64,000 bases of DNA from Nitrobacter winogradskyi (GCF_006539545.1 NZ_BJNF01000029.1:95768-159767); one strand, 5' to 3'. Shown: positions 44,205-53,891, counted from the stretch's first letter. Numbers and translations: made by a program. Notes: generated by a model from the letters alone, not told the origin.

Positions 44205-46855
44205 GGCTCGCTCCAGACGTTGGCGGCTTGTCCGAGGCGCACCTGCGCGAGCGGCATCTTCCGAGGCAGATAGCCGGCGCTGGCGGGGAGCGCCAGCGCA
44301 AGGTCGTTGTACGTATCCTTCGCGTCTGTGCCGATCGCCGCGAAACCCGACATCAAAATGTCATGCGAAAGCGCCGCTGCCGCGGCCACCTTCGTCAGGG
44401 CCGCATCGACATCATCCAGGGGATAGAGCCCCTCGCCTTCCGGAGCTTTCGGAAACAGAAGAGCGGAATCGATGGCTACGCCGCTTCCGATGAGCACCTT
44501 GACCGCAAAGGCGTAGAGGCACCTTTGCAATTCAATGCCGCCTTTTATCGTCGTCTCCGACATCTTCTTGTTCAACTTGCCGGTCTTGTAGTCGATCACG
44601 CGCGCGTTCGACCGGTCCTCGGAGAGATCGAGGCGATCAATCAAGCCTTCGATCCTGAGTTTGGTGCCAGGAATCTCAACTGGCGCCTCGCGCTTCCACG
44701 GGAGACCCCGCCCATCGTCGTCATCGACATTGGACTTGCCGAACGGGATCTCCGTCCATGTTCGCTGTCCCGGCAACTGGGGAAACGAATAGGAAAGCGC
44801 CGCCAGCGAGACCGAGCGCGCTCCGTCGATGGCATCCCGCCAGATCACATCGGGCGGAATCGGCAGCTGGCTCTCCCAGTCCGAAGCGGCGGCAGCCAGG
44901 GCAGAATCGACGGCGGCGCTCAACTTCGCCCGGCCCGCGCCCGCCAATCCTCCTGCGACTTCCAACTGGTCGACCGCGCCGCGGAGCGAAGCGTGCACCA
45001 GATTTCCGAAGTGCAGTGGGCTGAAAGACAGAGGTTCGTCGTCCTCTTCCGGAGCCTTCCAGCCAAGCGCGTAGCGCCAGACGAAACGCAACGGATCGCG
45101 AAGAAGCAGCTTCAAGGAAGTGGCCGACATCGGCCGTTCGAACAGCTTGCGCAACCGTTCGTGTCCCGGTGCGATCAGTCCGTCATGAGGGGTTATGTCG
45201 TCGCGATACCAATCCCGCCAACAGCCGAGGGCGGACACCGCGATAGGCATGCCCGCGAATTCCTGCGGCCGCGCGAGCAGGCGGTCCGCCTCGCTGAAAG
45301 CATGCTCGGGAGTGCGTGCACGATCGAAATGAAGTTCTTTTATCGCCGAAATCAACGGTGACCGCCCCAGCAACCGGCCGCCGACGTCGCGTCTGCTGAA
45401 CGACGTCACCACATTCGTGGCACTGGCGACGATGGTAGCAAAATCGCGCCTGTCGCCATCGGCCACTGGAAGCGGATCCAGTTCGTCGATCGGCAGAACG
45501 TGATCAGGGATCAGACGATCCTCCAATATACGGCGTGGCCAACTGCCCGCGTTCAGGCCCAGAAGCCAGACGTTCGCTCGGGGCGACGACGCGAGCGCGA
45601 TGGCCGAGGTCCATAGGACGTTCGATGCAGGTTCGACACCGTCGTCCACCCGCAATCTACCTAATATCACCGGAAGCGCCTCTGCGGGCCCATCGATCAG
45701 TGCCCTTCTCCATAACGACCGCTGGGTGCCAGCGAGCAAAGTCTCTCCGACTTCGTCGGCTCGGTCCGCCCCTCCATCAAGCAGGCGAAGCACCTCCATC
45801 ACTTCGGCGGAACGGTTCTGCCCATCGGGCCAGTCCGACGGATTGACGCGCTTGAACGCGGCCTCCCATCGCTCCAGGGTCGTAAGCGGCGCATCGGAAG
45901 GAACGAGACGGGTCCATTCCCGAAAAAGCTTGTGGAGCGCCGGCGTTCCTCTCGCGAGCGAAAGATATCGCTTCAAGCGTTCCTGGGAGATGCTTTTCAG
46001 CAGTATCTCCGCGAGGGCGGCGACCGCTTGTCCGTCGGCCACCGTCACGGCCTTAACGCCATGCACGAAATGGATCGGAAGTGCGCTGTCGGACGCCTGC
46101 GCGAGGACGTGATCGTCGTAGTCGCCCGGACTTGAAGCAACGATCGCGATTTCCGAAGCAGGCGTTCCGCTGGCCAGCAACGAGCGCATCCACCGGAACG
46201 CCTCGATGACTTCGTGTTGCTGGTTCGCGCAAGAACGAACGCTAACGGAGGTCCCCGTGCCTTTGATCGTTTCCACAACGACTTTCGTCCCGGCCAGCCA
46301 TGGCGGTGCGTGTCGCGCTTCAGCCACCCACTTCACTGGAACAACTTCGGTCAGCAGTCCAAGGAAAGGACGCCAACACGGCGACATTTCGCTGTGGCCG
46401 TGAATCTCCACAGGACCGATCACGGATTTCGCAAGCTCAAGGCGCTGCGACGCCAGTTCGACAAGCTCCGAAGGCCTCTTCATCGAGGCGGGCAAGCGGG
46501 CCACGATTTCATCTTCCAGACGGGCCAACGCGGCAAGCCTAGGATGACCGAACTCAGACAGCCGGACGTTCGCCCGCCAGACTTTGTCGAGTGTCGCAGC
46601 GACCGCGCCCGGCATGCCGGGAAGGTCCTTGATCGGCTCAAGCTCTCCCATATCGACCGCAGATAGCGCGGCCCGTGCAGTCTCGAGAAGAACATCCGGA
46701 TCGACCGGACGCAGCAAGCCGCCCGCCATGCGCGCAACCAGCTGTCCCATGGTGAGGACTTGGACACCGATCTCGCTCCGTCGCGCGAAATCGACGCGCA
46801 ACATGTGGCCCGCCAACTTCGTATGCACGACTGCACTTCGCCGCAAAATTGGCAT
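44201..46855 (-). CDS. AddB-like PD-(D/E)xK nuclease partner
   Basis: An 884-residue protein with a degenerate helicase-like body and a C-terminal RecB-type nuclease: FGNLVHASLRGAV, RIEGLIDRLDLSED, RVIDYKTGKLNKK, ELQRCLYAFAV. The N-terminus (VHTKLAGHMLRVDF, GVQVLTMGQLVARMAGG) resembles AddB but lacks a Walker A, and I see no four-cysteine Fe-S cluster. It probably acts as the structural/nuclease partner of the AddA-like protein. ATG 46855 is chosen because AGGGGGAT lies six bases upstream. The frame opens further to 46942, but that part has no ribosome site. First gene of the six-gene minus-strand operon. Confidence 0.75.
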   Translation of the reverse strand: MPILRRSAVVHTKLAGHMLRVDFARRSEIGVQVLTMGQLVARMAGGLLRPVDPDVLLETARAALSAVDMGELEPIKDLPGMPGAVAATLDKVWRANVRLSEFGHPRLAALARLEDEIVARLPASMKRPSELVELASQRLELAKSVIGPVEIHGHSEMSPCWRPFLGLLTEVVPVKWVAEARHAPPWLAGTKVVVETIKGTGTSVSVRSCANQQHEVIEAFRWMRSLLASGTPASEIAIVASSPGDYDDHVLAQASDSALPIHFVHGVKAVTVADGQAVAALAEILLKSISQERLKRYLSLARGTPALHKLFREWTRLVPSDAPLTTLERWEAAFKRVNPSDWPDGQNRSAEVMEVLRLLDGGADRADEVGETLLAGTQRSLWRRALIDGPAEALPVILGRLRVDDGVEPASNVLWTSAIALASSPRANVWLLGLNAGSWPRRILEDRLIPDHVLPIDELDPLPVADGDRRDFATIVASATNVVTSFSRRDVGGRLLGRSPLISAIKELHFDRARTPEHAFSEADRLLARPQEFAGMPIAVSALGCWRDWYRDDITPHDGLIAPGHERLRKLFERPMSATSLKLLLRDPLRFVWRYALGWKAPEEDDEPLSFSPLHFGNLVHASLRGAVDQLEVAGGLAGAGRAKLSAAVDSALAAAASDWESQLPIPPDVIWRDAIDGARSVSLAALSYSFPQLPGQRTWTEIPFGKSNVDDDDGRGLPWKREAPVEIPGTKLRIEGLIDRLDLSEDRSNARVIDYKTGKLNKKMSETTIKGGIELQRCLYAFAVKVLIGSGVAIDSALLFPKAPEGEGLYPLDDVDAALTKVAAAAALSHDILMSGFAAIGTDAKDTYNDLALALPASAGYLPRKMPLAQVRLGQAANVWSEP

Positions 46856-47246
46856 AAATCCCCCTGAACGTTCTAGTTCCAGTTGTAGACTGTTCCTTGC
46901 GCGTGGTCGAACCGGCTGCGACCACGGACGTCGTGGCGCCAACCTCTACACACTAAAATTCCGATTTTTTGCGAAACGCTTCGTTTTTATGGATTCAATG
47001 CCGCATTTTACTGCGTCGAACACCCGGAGCGCCCATGCGAACGGTCGCGACACGGATCTGATAAACGCAGCCCAAAATAACCACTCCCGATTGGCGATCG
47101 GGACGCTAAAGACGCCCGGAATGAGCAGCCACAGCATTCGACCGGCACCTTGAGAGGCGAAATAAAGCGCCTTTCCGACCCTGAGAGCGCTGCAGCTGGG
47201 CCGGACGATCCGCAGATACGCGCTGAAGACCCATATCGATTCCGCA
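46856..47246. other. 391-base intergenic region, probable operon promoter zone
   Basis: It lies between the divergent AddB-like gene and the small conserved gene at 47247. It includes an AT-rich stretch (about 46955-46990), a plausible promoter zone for the minus-strand defence operon, though no clear -35/-10 pair can be fixed. A 63-codon minus-strand frame (46946-47137) has a hydrophobic start but no ribosome site or known domain. No attachment site or repeat seen. Confidence 0.35.
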
Positions 47247-47741
47247 TTGTTCGATATCGAAATGCGCGGCGATAGCTATCGCCCCGGCTACCCCGCCGTA
47301 GGCGACGGGTGGCGCGACATTGTGGAGACCGCGATCGCGCGCGTCGCTGCTGCTTCAACGGGGCATGACGTCAGGATCGAACAGATCAAGCAGAAGTTCG
47401 GCTCGCTGCGCATCTATTGGACCTGCGCCGATGGCGTGCCGCAGGACGTCTCCTTGAATCTCGAGGAAGCAGTCGCGCGCGCCGAAGCGCGCTCGGAATG
47501 CACGTGCGAGACCTGTAGATCGCCCGGACGTCTGTACACGACCGGAAGCTGGGACGCGACATCGTGTCCGGAACACGCCCGCGGCGAGCCCGTCCCCGTC
47601 CGGCCGGGGTTTGAAAACCTGCACATCGTGAGGGTCGTCGTCGACGGAGAAGTCCGGGTCGTCGCCTGCAGGCGGTACGACAGGGACACGGATACTTTCG
47701 TGGACGTCGACCCCGCCATCTTAGGCGGGGTTGAAGAATGA
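47247..47741 (+). CDS. conserved hypothetical protein with Cys cluster
   Basis: A roughly 164-residue protein. YPAVGDGWRDIVETAIARVA, then IEQIKQKFGSLRIYW, resembles small phage and plasmid proteins of the GWxxL...KEKFGGLRfY type. A CTCETCRSPG motif and a later Cys (SCPEHARGE) may form a zinc site. The start is uncertain: TTG 47247 or ATG 47262. The same frame is open upstream to about 47169 with protein-like sequence but no ATG. It is coupled to the metallophosphoesterase by a four-base overlap. Function unknown. Confidence 0.55.
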   Translation: MFDIEMRGDSYRPGYPAVGDGWRDIVETAIARVAAASTGHDVRIEQIKQKFGSLRIYWTCADGVPQDVSLNLEEAVARAEARSECTCETCRSPGRLYTTGSWDATSCPEHARGEPVPVRPGFENLHIVRVVVDGEVRVVACRRYDRDTDTFVDVDPAILGGVEE

Positions 47742-48257
47742 CCAGGCTCTGGATCATCTCCGATATCCATTTGGAGTCGAGCGACTGGGATCTGCCCCTG
47801 CCCTCGATGCGCCCTGCCTTCGACGTCCTGATCTGCGTTGGCGATCTTCATGTCCGGTTCGAGCGCACCGTGGTGTGGCTCGTTTCGCGCGTCGACGATC
47901 GGCCCCGTCGTGGTCGTCGGGGGAAACCATGAGTATTGGTCGACCGACATCGACGTCACGCTCGACAAGGCGCGTAAGGTCGCGGCCGGCACGAACGTCT
48001 CCGTACTCGAGCGGGATATCGCCCGCATCGGCTCCCTGACGATCCTTGGAACGACCGGCTGGACCGACTTCAAGCTCTTCGACGATCCGCAGACCGCTAT
48101 GCTGGCGGCGTTCGACGGCATGAACGACTACAAGAGGATCCGGAAGAATTTCTATGCCGATCGCTTGCGGCCCGTCGACACGTTGCGTCGGCACGAAGCC
48201 ACGCGCGCATTCATCGCCGCCGAGCTCGCGAAGAGGGCGGCTGCGACGAACCCGTAG
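47738..48257 (+). pseudogene. calcineurin-type metallophosphoesterase, frameshifted and truncated
   Basis: ATG 47738 gives TRLWIISDIHLE (DxH metal motif) and LICVGDLH. One extra C near 47902 ends this frame at 47932. The next frame continues PVVVVGGNHEYWSTDID (GNHE motif) and GWTDFKLFDD, ending at 48257. The C-terminal GHxH metal motifs of the family are missing. Such enzymes hydrolyse phosphodiesters or protein phosphates. The gene is coupled to the small Cys-cluster gene and is broken at one homopolymer. Confidence 0.65.
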
Positions 48258-48588
48258 CTGCGCTCGCGCCGATTCACGGTATTCGGGATGGTGCCGAATT
48301 GCTGCAGCGGGAAACCGGCAAACGTTTGGTACTGCCGGGAAGCTGGCAGAGCAATCTTAAGCAACTCGGCAAATTCGATCGCCGGCATCCAGCCGGAAAC
48401 GAGATACGATCCGTCGCCGCGCCGCACGGCGGCATGACCCCAATCTGGTCATGGTACGAGGGCAGCGCACAACCGATTTAGCGGTCCTTCTGCCCGCGCA
48501 TGCCACTCACCATTCGGAATGACTCGTTCGACTTGCAAGACCGATAAATCATCCACGGACCCCGCCGACAATTGCCTGACCCAAAGTA
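48258..48588. other. 331-base gap before the T4SS operon end
   Basis: This stretch follows the phosphoesterase remnant and precedes the virD4 stop. One plus-strand frame (to 48481) reads ELLQRETGKRLVLPGSWQSN and HGGMTPIWSWYEGSAQPI without a good start. It looks like a gene scrap that I cannot name. No terminator hairpin identified. Confidence 0.35.
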
Positions 48589-50733
48589 CTATTTCCTGTC
48601 ATCGCCAAAAGAATGATGCAAGCACGCAAGCGTCTCGACCGCCAGTCGCACTTTTGTCTTGGGCGCTGCACCGAGCACGTTCATCATCGCCCCGAAATCG
48701 TCATCCTGGCCGCTCGCAACGGAGGCCATAATGTCGCGTATGTCACAGCTCTCTCCGGCAGGCGTAGGTGGCGCCGCGCCGAGTGACAACGATTTCTGCG
48801 CCGCTTTTGGAGCGGCTGGTCGTGCGATCAGCGTAAAGGGCGAATCCCGTGGCGGGACCGGTGGGACCGACTTGACCTGCTCGGCCTTCTTTCTACTCGA
48901 TCGCCGCTGCGCTTGCTTTTGGCCTGGCGGAGCTTTCGGGATGGCGACGGCGTCCGCCGGTTCGACCGCTTCCTTCAACGGACCAGGCGCTGGATTGATA
49001 GCGCCGCTCAGCACCTCATCTTGCCAAGTGCGCAGCTTGGGCAGCGCCGGCGGAGAGCTCTTCGCGCGTTCGTAATAGGCGCGATAGGGCTTATCCAAAT
49101 AGTGCCGGATTTTGGTGAGTTCGAACGAACGTGAGTTCTTGACCATCAGGATCGATAGCCGCGCCGACATCTCCCTCAACTCGAGCGGACTACGCAGCGG
49201 CCGCGGCGTATAGTGAGGCGCCCAGACGCGCGGGGCAAAGATCCCCTGCCCCGGCCGCATCACCGGTGTCTTGTAGACTTGCGTCGTCTCGCCGAGCATC
49301 TCTGACACAAACTCCGATGTCTCAAGGTCGTTGATCTGGATGAACAGCTTGATCTGCGAGCCTGACACCGTCGTGATGCGGGTGTTCTTGCCGTAGAGCT
49401 CGTCGAGCTGCGCGATGTCCTGCATGACGATAGCCATTCGGAAACCATAGCCCGCGCTAATCGTGATCTTTGAGATCAATGAGTTCATGCGACCGACGTG
49501 ATAGAATTCATCGAGCATCAACAGCACCTGATGCGGCTCGTCATCGCCTGGAATCTTCACCATCATCAGATCGTGGATCTGTTGGAAGAGGATGCGGATC
49601 AGTGGACGGAAAATCGAGAGCTCGGCGATGGTGCAGCCGATGAAGATCGTCGTCGGCTGGCGGCGCAGCTCGCGAATGTCGAAGTCGGAGGTTTCGGTGG
49701 CCGCAGAAATGAGCCCGTTATTCCAAAGCGACATCGCCATGTTGACGTTGAACACCGCGCTGTTGCGCGTCTCCGGCTCCAGCGCGATGTACTGATTGAA
49801 GCTGTCGATCACCCAGGTCGGCAAATGTTGGCGTTCGGTTTTCACGATCGCCCGCAGGACTGAAGAGATGTCTTTGCCCGTCGTGGTCATTCGCGCGACG
49901 GTACGCATGTGCTGCGCGCCAGCGATCAGAGGTGACGACAGGACGTAGCCGATCAGCGCGGACAGCAGCAACCGGCCCGCGCCAGCCCAAGTGTCATCGG
50001 CTTTCTCGGGGATCACGAAGGAGGCGACGACCAGGCAGTCGGTAGCCATGCGCTCGTCGCGGCGTACGAAATCGAGCGGATTGTAGCGATGGGTGTCGTT
50101 GGAACCCGGCGAGAACATGAAGACCTTGTTCCCCATCGTCGCGCGATGGTTGGCCAGCGCCTCGAAGTTCTCGCGCTTGGGGTCGAAGAACACGGCCGAG
50201 CCCTGCCAGAGATAGCCGTTCGGTAGAACGAAGCCGGTGCCCTTCCCTGAGCGCGACGGTCCGACGACCAGGATGTGAGCGGGTTCGTCGGAGCGGATCG
50301 TTGCCCCGCCCAGCGTTCCAAGCACGATGCCCTGCTTGGTCGTAAGGCCCTGTTTGGCAGCCTCCATCAGCGTGCCGAACCGCGCGGCGCCGTAAGGCAT
50401 TTGCCGGCGGTTGATAAACGCGAACACCAGCCCGGCCAGCCCAAGCGCGATGACGGCAATTACGGCATAGCCTGCGCGAATGAGCGCCTCGATGCGCGTC
50501 GGCGGATACGACAGCCGCTCGTAGAAGTGCCGCCATGCAATGAGGAAGAAGTCGGCCGAGCGGTCGGCGTTTTGCATCCGGAAGAGAGCCCAGCGGCTCG
50601 CGCCTTCGCTGGGAAATAGCGTCGGCGCCCAACGGAGCGCCACAACGATCTCGTAGGCCATGCTCCACAACAGCCAGAAGGCGAGAGCGAGAAGGACCGC
50701 GATACCGATCCTATAGGCGATGACGCGCGCCAT
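48589..50733 (-). CDS. virD4: type IV coupling protein VirD4/TraG
   Basis: A 714-residue inner-membrane ATPase that brings relaxosome or effector substrates to the T4SS. N-terminal helices (RIGIAVLLALAFWLLWSMAY, AGYAVIAVIALGLAGLVFAF) are followed by Walker A LVVGPSRSGKGTGFVL and Walker B VLLMLDEFYHVG, with FNVNMAMSLWNNGLI between. The last 150 residues are a Pro/Ala/Lys-rich tail. It is the last gene of the vir operon and overlaps virB11 by 23 bases. Normal length, intact. Confidence 0.9.
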   Translation of the reverse strand: MARVIAYRIGIAVLLALAFWLLWSMAYEIVVALRWAPTLFPSEGASRWALFRMQNADRSADFFLIAWRHFYERLSYPPTRIEALIRAGYAVIAVIALGLAGLVFAFINRRQMPYGAARFGTLMEAAKQGLTTKQGIVLGTLGGATIRSDEPAHILVVGPSRSGKGTGFVLPNGYLWQGSAVFFDPKRENFEALANHRATMGNKVFMFSPGSNDTHRYNPLDFVRRDERMATDCLVVASFVIPEKADDTWAGAGRLLLSALIGYVLSSPLIAGAQHMRTVARMTTTGKDISSVLRAIVKTERQHLPTWVIDSFNQYIALEPETRNSAVFNVNMAMSLWNNGLISAATETSDFDIRELRRQPTTIFIGCTIAELSIFRPLIRILFQQIHDLMMVKIPGDDEPHQVLLMLDEFYHVGRMNSLISKITISAGYGFRMAIVMQDIAQLDELYGKNTRITTVSGSQIKLFIQINDLETSEFVSEMLGETTQVYKTPVMRPGQGIFAPRVWAPHYTPRPLRSPLELREMSARLSILMVKNSRSFELTKIRHYLDKPYRAYYERAKSSPPALPKLRTWQDEVLSGAINPAPGPLKEAVEPADAVAIPKAPPGQKQAQRRSSRKKAEQVKSVPPVPPRDSPFTLIARPAAPKAAQKSLSLGAAPPTPAGESCDIRDIMASVASGQDDDFGAMMNVLGAAPKTKVRLAVETLACLHHSFGDDRK

Positions 50734-51769
50734 GGCGGCCTTTTCCTTTTACCCGTTCCTGCCGCCATTCTTCCACGCGGGAAAAATAGACGGCCGACGT
50801 TCCGCGCCAGCCGCCAACCTTGGTCTGCTGGATCACGATCGGCAGCACCGATTTGATGTATCCGACGATCTCGTCGCGCCGCAGCCCAAGACCCGCCTGC
50901 ATCACCATGAGGGCGAGCTGCTCGAATGCGCCCGTCGGACTGTCAGCATGCACGGTGGTGATGCTGCCCGGATGACCGGTGTTGATCGCGCGCAGGAATG
51001 AGTAGGCCTCGGCGCCGCGGATCTCGCCGAGGAAGATGCGGTCGGGTCGCAAGCGCATCGAGGCTTGCAAGAGCGTTTCAACGGTGACCCGGGCCTCCCC
51101 TTGATCGCCCTTGGAAGCGACGAGCGGCAGGTAGTTTTTCTGGATTGGATTAACCTCCCGCGTATCTTCGATGGTGATGATGCGCTCCTCGACAGGTACC
51201 TCCTTGAGGATCGCGTTCAGGAACGTGGTCTTGCCCGAGCTCGTCCCGCCGGACAGAAGGATCGAATAGCGATTGACGACTGCAAGCCGGATGAACTCCT
51301 CAATGCGACCGGCCTCGAGATGTTCGCACAGACGCCGGTCGGTCTCTGAAAGCGCCCCCTCGGCCGCTGTCGTCACCCTGTCAAACGATCCGAGCTTGCG
51401 ATAGTCGTCGAGCCGCATTTCCTTGATGACCTGCTTGCGGATCGCGAAGGCGCCTCCCGCTGTGGTGGCGGGCGGCATCACGCCCTGAAAGCGTTCGCCC
51501 GTCGGCAGTGCGGCGGAGAGCAGCGGATGCTCCTCATTGACGCTCTGACCCGAATGACCGGCGACGCGTTCCGCCAGATGGCGGATTGCATGCTCGGTGA
51601 GACTCGACACCTCGTGACGCTCCATCGCCGGTTGGCCGAAGCGCTCCACCCAGACCTCGCCCGGCCCATTGGCGCAGATCTCGACGACTTGATCGTCCTC
51701 GAGCCAGGGCCGAACGGGATCGAGGGCGCGGTCAATGAAGACCGTCAGACTTCGCGCTAACGCGTTCAC
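50711..51769 (-). CDS. virB11: T4SS hexameric ATPase VirB11
   Basis: A 352-residue traffic ATPase. An N-terminal domain (PWLEDDQVVEICANGPGEVW) precedes Walker A LLSGGTSSGKTTFLNAI, the Asp box EERIITIEDTREVNP, Walker B RPDRIFLGEIRGAEAYSFLR and the His box NTGHPGSITTVHADS. It powers pilus assembly and substrate transfer at the cytoplasmic face. It overlaps virB10 by 38 bases and virD4 by 23. Intact. Confidence 0.95.
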   Translation of the reverse strand: MNALARSLTVFIDRALDPVRPWLEDDQVVEICANGPGEVWVERFGQPAMERHEVSSLTEHAIRHLAERVAGHSGQSVNEEHPLLSAALPTGERFQGVMPPATTAGGAFAIRKQVIKEMRLDDYRKLGSFDRVTTAAEGALSETDRRLCEHLEAGRIEEFIRLAVVNRYSILLSGGTSSGKTTFLNAILKEVPVEERIITIEDTREVNPIQKNYLPLVASKGDQGEARVTVETLLQASMRLRPDRIFLGEIRGAEAYSFLRAINTGHPGSITTVHADSPTGAFEQLALMVMQAGLGLRRDEIVGYIKSVLPIVIQQTKVGGWRGTSAVYFSRVEEWRQERVKGKGRHGARHRL

Positions 51770-53081
51770 GCTTCAGCTCCCTCAAGGCTTGCTTGACCGG
51801 GTCGGGATAGAGCGCGGAGAAATCGAGATCGCGTCGTACGAACACGATGATCCGCGTGCCCTGGTCGAGATAGATGGTGGGCGGGATGTTGATCGAATTT
51901 CTGAGTGCCTTCTGAGCAATGTTGGTCAATGTTTGCGAGACGTTCTGCGCCGCAATCTGGCGGGCCTGCAGGCTCAACTGGTTCTGGTTCACGCCCGTCT
52001 GTGTTTGCGTGACGATCCCCGTCACCGGGTCCGTGGTGGTGATGACGCTACCAACGCCATAGCCATTGGTGTTCTGGCCATAGGCGCTGAGGAACTGCGA
52101 AGCGCCGCCTACGATCGACAGCATGATGGCGGAGCCGAACCGCTCCAGATAATGATTGTCGACAAAGCCGGCATTGCCCGCGCGGCCCAAATCATCCGTA
52201 CCGTTCGATCCGAGCTGCACCGAGACGCCGTCCGATCGCAGCATCCGCGTCCACACGACGAAAACGCGGGTCTGCCCCTGTGCGATGCCTGATTTGTATT
52301 CCCCGACAAGGCGGCTTCCCGCTGGGATCAGCACGCGGCGTCCATCGAACGACCACACGTTCTCGGTGACGACCGCGCGCACCATTCCCGGGAGATCGCT
52401 CTGAAGTGCCGTTTCCAACACGCCACGGATCATCGTCCCCTGCGCCACCAGCGCGTCGATCCGATTGTTCTTGGTGGCCCGGGAAACCTCGACGCCGGCC
52501 GCGGAGACGGAGGACAGGAAGCGGCGATTGGGGTCATCCTCCGGTCCGGCTCCGGCCCGGGCACCATCCTCCGCGTTGGATCGGCTCGCCGCGGCCGCGG
52601 CGTTGTCGGCAATGACCTGGGGTGCCCGCAGGCGCTCCCATTTGCGTCGTTCTTCTTCCTGTCGCACGCGCTCAAGCTCTGCCAGCCGGCGGGCTTCGTC
52701 GTCATTCGGCAGCGCCCCCGCCAGCGGCGGCTCCGGCGGAGGGGGCGCCGGCAGCGCAAGGGGCGGCGCAACCGGAGGAGGTGGCGGCGCGGGCTCGGCC
52801 GGCGCTTGCGGGATCACGATCGTGCCCTGGTTGGTCTGAATCCGAGGCGTCGACAGCGACGGCGCAGGAAACTGCGTTGTCCTGAACTCCTCCTTCTCCG
52901 GCGTCGTCAGCGTGGGCGAGCGCCGCGCGACCGTTCCGTAGATCATCCAGGCCGCGACGATGAGCGCGCCGATCGGCACCCCGAATTTCAAAAAGCTGCC
53001 GAGTGCCGTGCGCCCGCGCGCGACAGAAGTCGCGGCCGCGGCCTCGAGTTCGAACGAACGATAGTCGTCGGCACTTGGCAT
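51732..53081 (-). CDS. virB10: T4SS core protein VirB10
   Basis: A 449-residue protein spanning both membranes. One helix (FLKFGVPIGALIVAAWMIYG) at residues about 29-48, a Pro-rich linker (PAEPAPPPPPVAPPLALPAP), then the TrbI/VirB10 C-terminal domain: GTMIRGVLETALQSDLPGMV, RAVVTENVWSFDGRRVLIPA, GSRLVGEYKSGIAQGQTRVF and IPPTIYLDQGTRIIVFVRRD. It forms the outer-membrane core complex with VirB7 and VirB9. Located six bases after virB9. Intact. Confidence 0.95.
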   Translation of the reverse strand: MPSADDYRSFELEAAAATSVARGRTALGSFLKFGVPIGALIVAAWMIYGTVARRSPTLTTPEKEEFRTTQFPAPSLSTPRIQTNQGTIVIPQAPAEPAPPPPPVAPPLALPAPPPPEPPLAGALPNDDEARRLAELERVRQEEERRKWERLRAPQVIADNAAAAASRSNAEDGARAGAGPEDDPNRRFLSSVSAAGVEVSRATKNNRIDALVAQGTMIRGVLETALQSDLPGMVRAVVTENVWSFDGRRVLIPAGSRLVGEYKSGIAQGQTRVFVVWTRMLRSDGVSVQLGSNGTDDLGRAGNAGFVDNHYLERFGSAIMLSIVGGASQFLSAYGQNTNGYGVGSVITTTDPVTGIVTQTQTGVNQNQLSLQARQIAAQNVSQTLTNIAQKALRNSINIPPTIYLDQGTRIIVFVRRDLDFSALYPDPVKQALRELKRERVSAKSDGLH

Positions 53082-53087
53082 GTCGGG

Positions 53088-53891
53088 TCAACCTCCCAAA
53101 GTCGCTGACGCTCCCACACGCTGCGGCGCGTAGGGCTCGAGCCCGTTCGGCTCATGCACGTTGGTCAGACGGCGGTTGAAGACGCAGGTCGACTCCTGAC
53201 CGTTGCGAAGCGTCCATTGCGGCGACACCTTGTCGACGATGACGTAAGGCCCCTCGGTGCGAAAATTGACGAGGCTTTCATTGCGGTCGGCATCGACGAT
53301 GTAGATCGCCGGCGTCTCGCCTTCGAAGCGAAACCATGTCTTCGTTCCGTCGTCGAACACGGCGACCGGTCTGTTCGCCGACGAGCCTTTGTAGCCGTAG
53401 TCGCTGTTGGCGTTGGCGATGTTCAGATCCTTGAGGTTCGGATTGGCGGCACGCTCCTTGGCTTCGGCCAACAGCCTGGCGCTCGCCTCATCGTTCGGAA
53501 ACCGGAACCGCACCGCGTAGATCTGCCCGCCAGGCGGCCGCGTGTTCGACCGCAGCAGGAACGAATAGATGCGCTTGTCGGTGACGACGTTGAGATTGGA
53601 CTGGGCGTTCTTTTCGATCGGCTTGACGAAGATGATGTCGCCCTTGCGGTTCGGCTCGACCTTCCAGGCAATCGAGTCGCCGAGCGCCAACGTTTCGATC
53701 TTCTCGTCGGGCTGCAGCTCGATCATCGTCGAGGTACCGTAGGTCGCGTCGATCGCGGTGACGTTGTCCCGGTTGTAGATGACGTCGCGGACTCGGGAAT
53801 CGATACGGCCTGGCCGCGGCAAGGCTTCCGCGCAGGCGGTCCCCGCCGAAACGCACAGAATGAGGCTTAAGGCGACGCAACGCGTGATCAT
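53088..53891 (-). CDS. virB9: T4SS core protein VirB9
   Basis: A 267-residue periplasmic protein with a signal peptide (ITRCVALSLILCVSAGTACA). VirB9 segments follow: PGRIDSRVRDVIYNRDNVTA, GDSIAWKVEPNRKGDIIFVK, NLNVVTDKRIYSFLLRS, and C-terminal KTWFRFEGETPAIYIVDADR. It assembles with VirB7 and VirB10 in the outer-membrane ring. The start overlaps the virB8 end by four bases. Intact. Confidence 0.95.
   Translation of the reverse strand: MITRCVALSLILCVSAGTACAEALPRPGRIDSRVRDVIYNRDNVTAIDATYGTSTMIELQPDEKIETLALGDSIAWKVEPNRKGDIIFVKPIEKNAQSNLNVVTDKRIYSFLLRSNTRPPGGQIYAVRFRFPNDEASARLLAEAKERAANPNLKDLNIANANSDYGYKGSSANRPVAVFDDGTKTWFRFEGETPAIYIVDADRNESLVNFRTEGPYVIVDKVSPQWTLRNGQESTCVFNRRLTNVHEPNGLEPYAPQRVGASATLGG

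Noticed and set aside
46946..47137. Small minus-strand membrane peptide upstream of the AddB-like gene
   Set aside because: No ribosome site, no family resemblance, and it overlaps the likely promoter zone.
48299..48481. Small plus-strand gene after the phosphoesterase remnant
   Set aside because: No ATG start and no recognised domain; noted only as a possible scrap.
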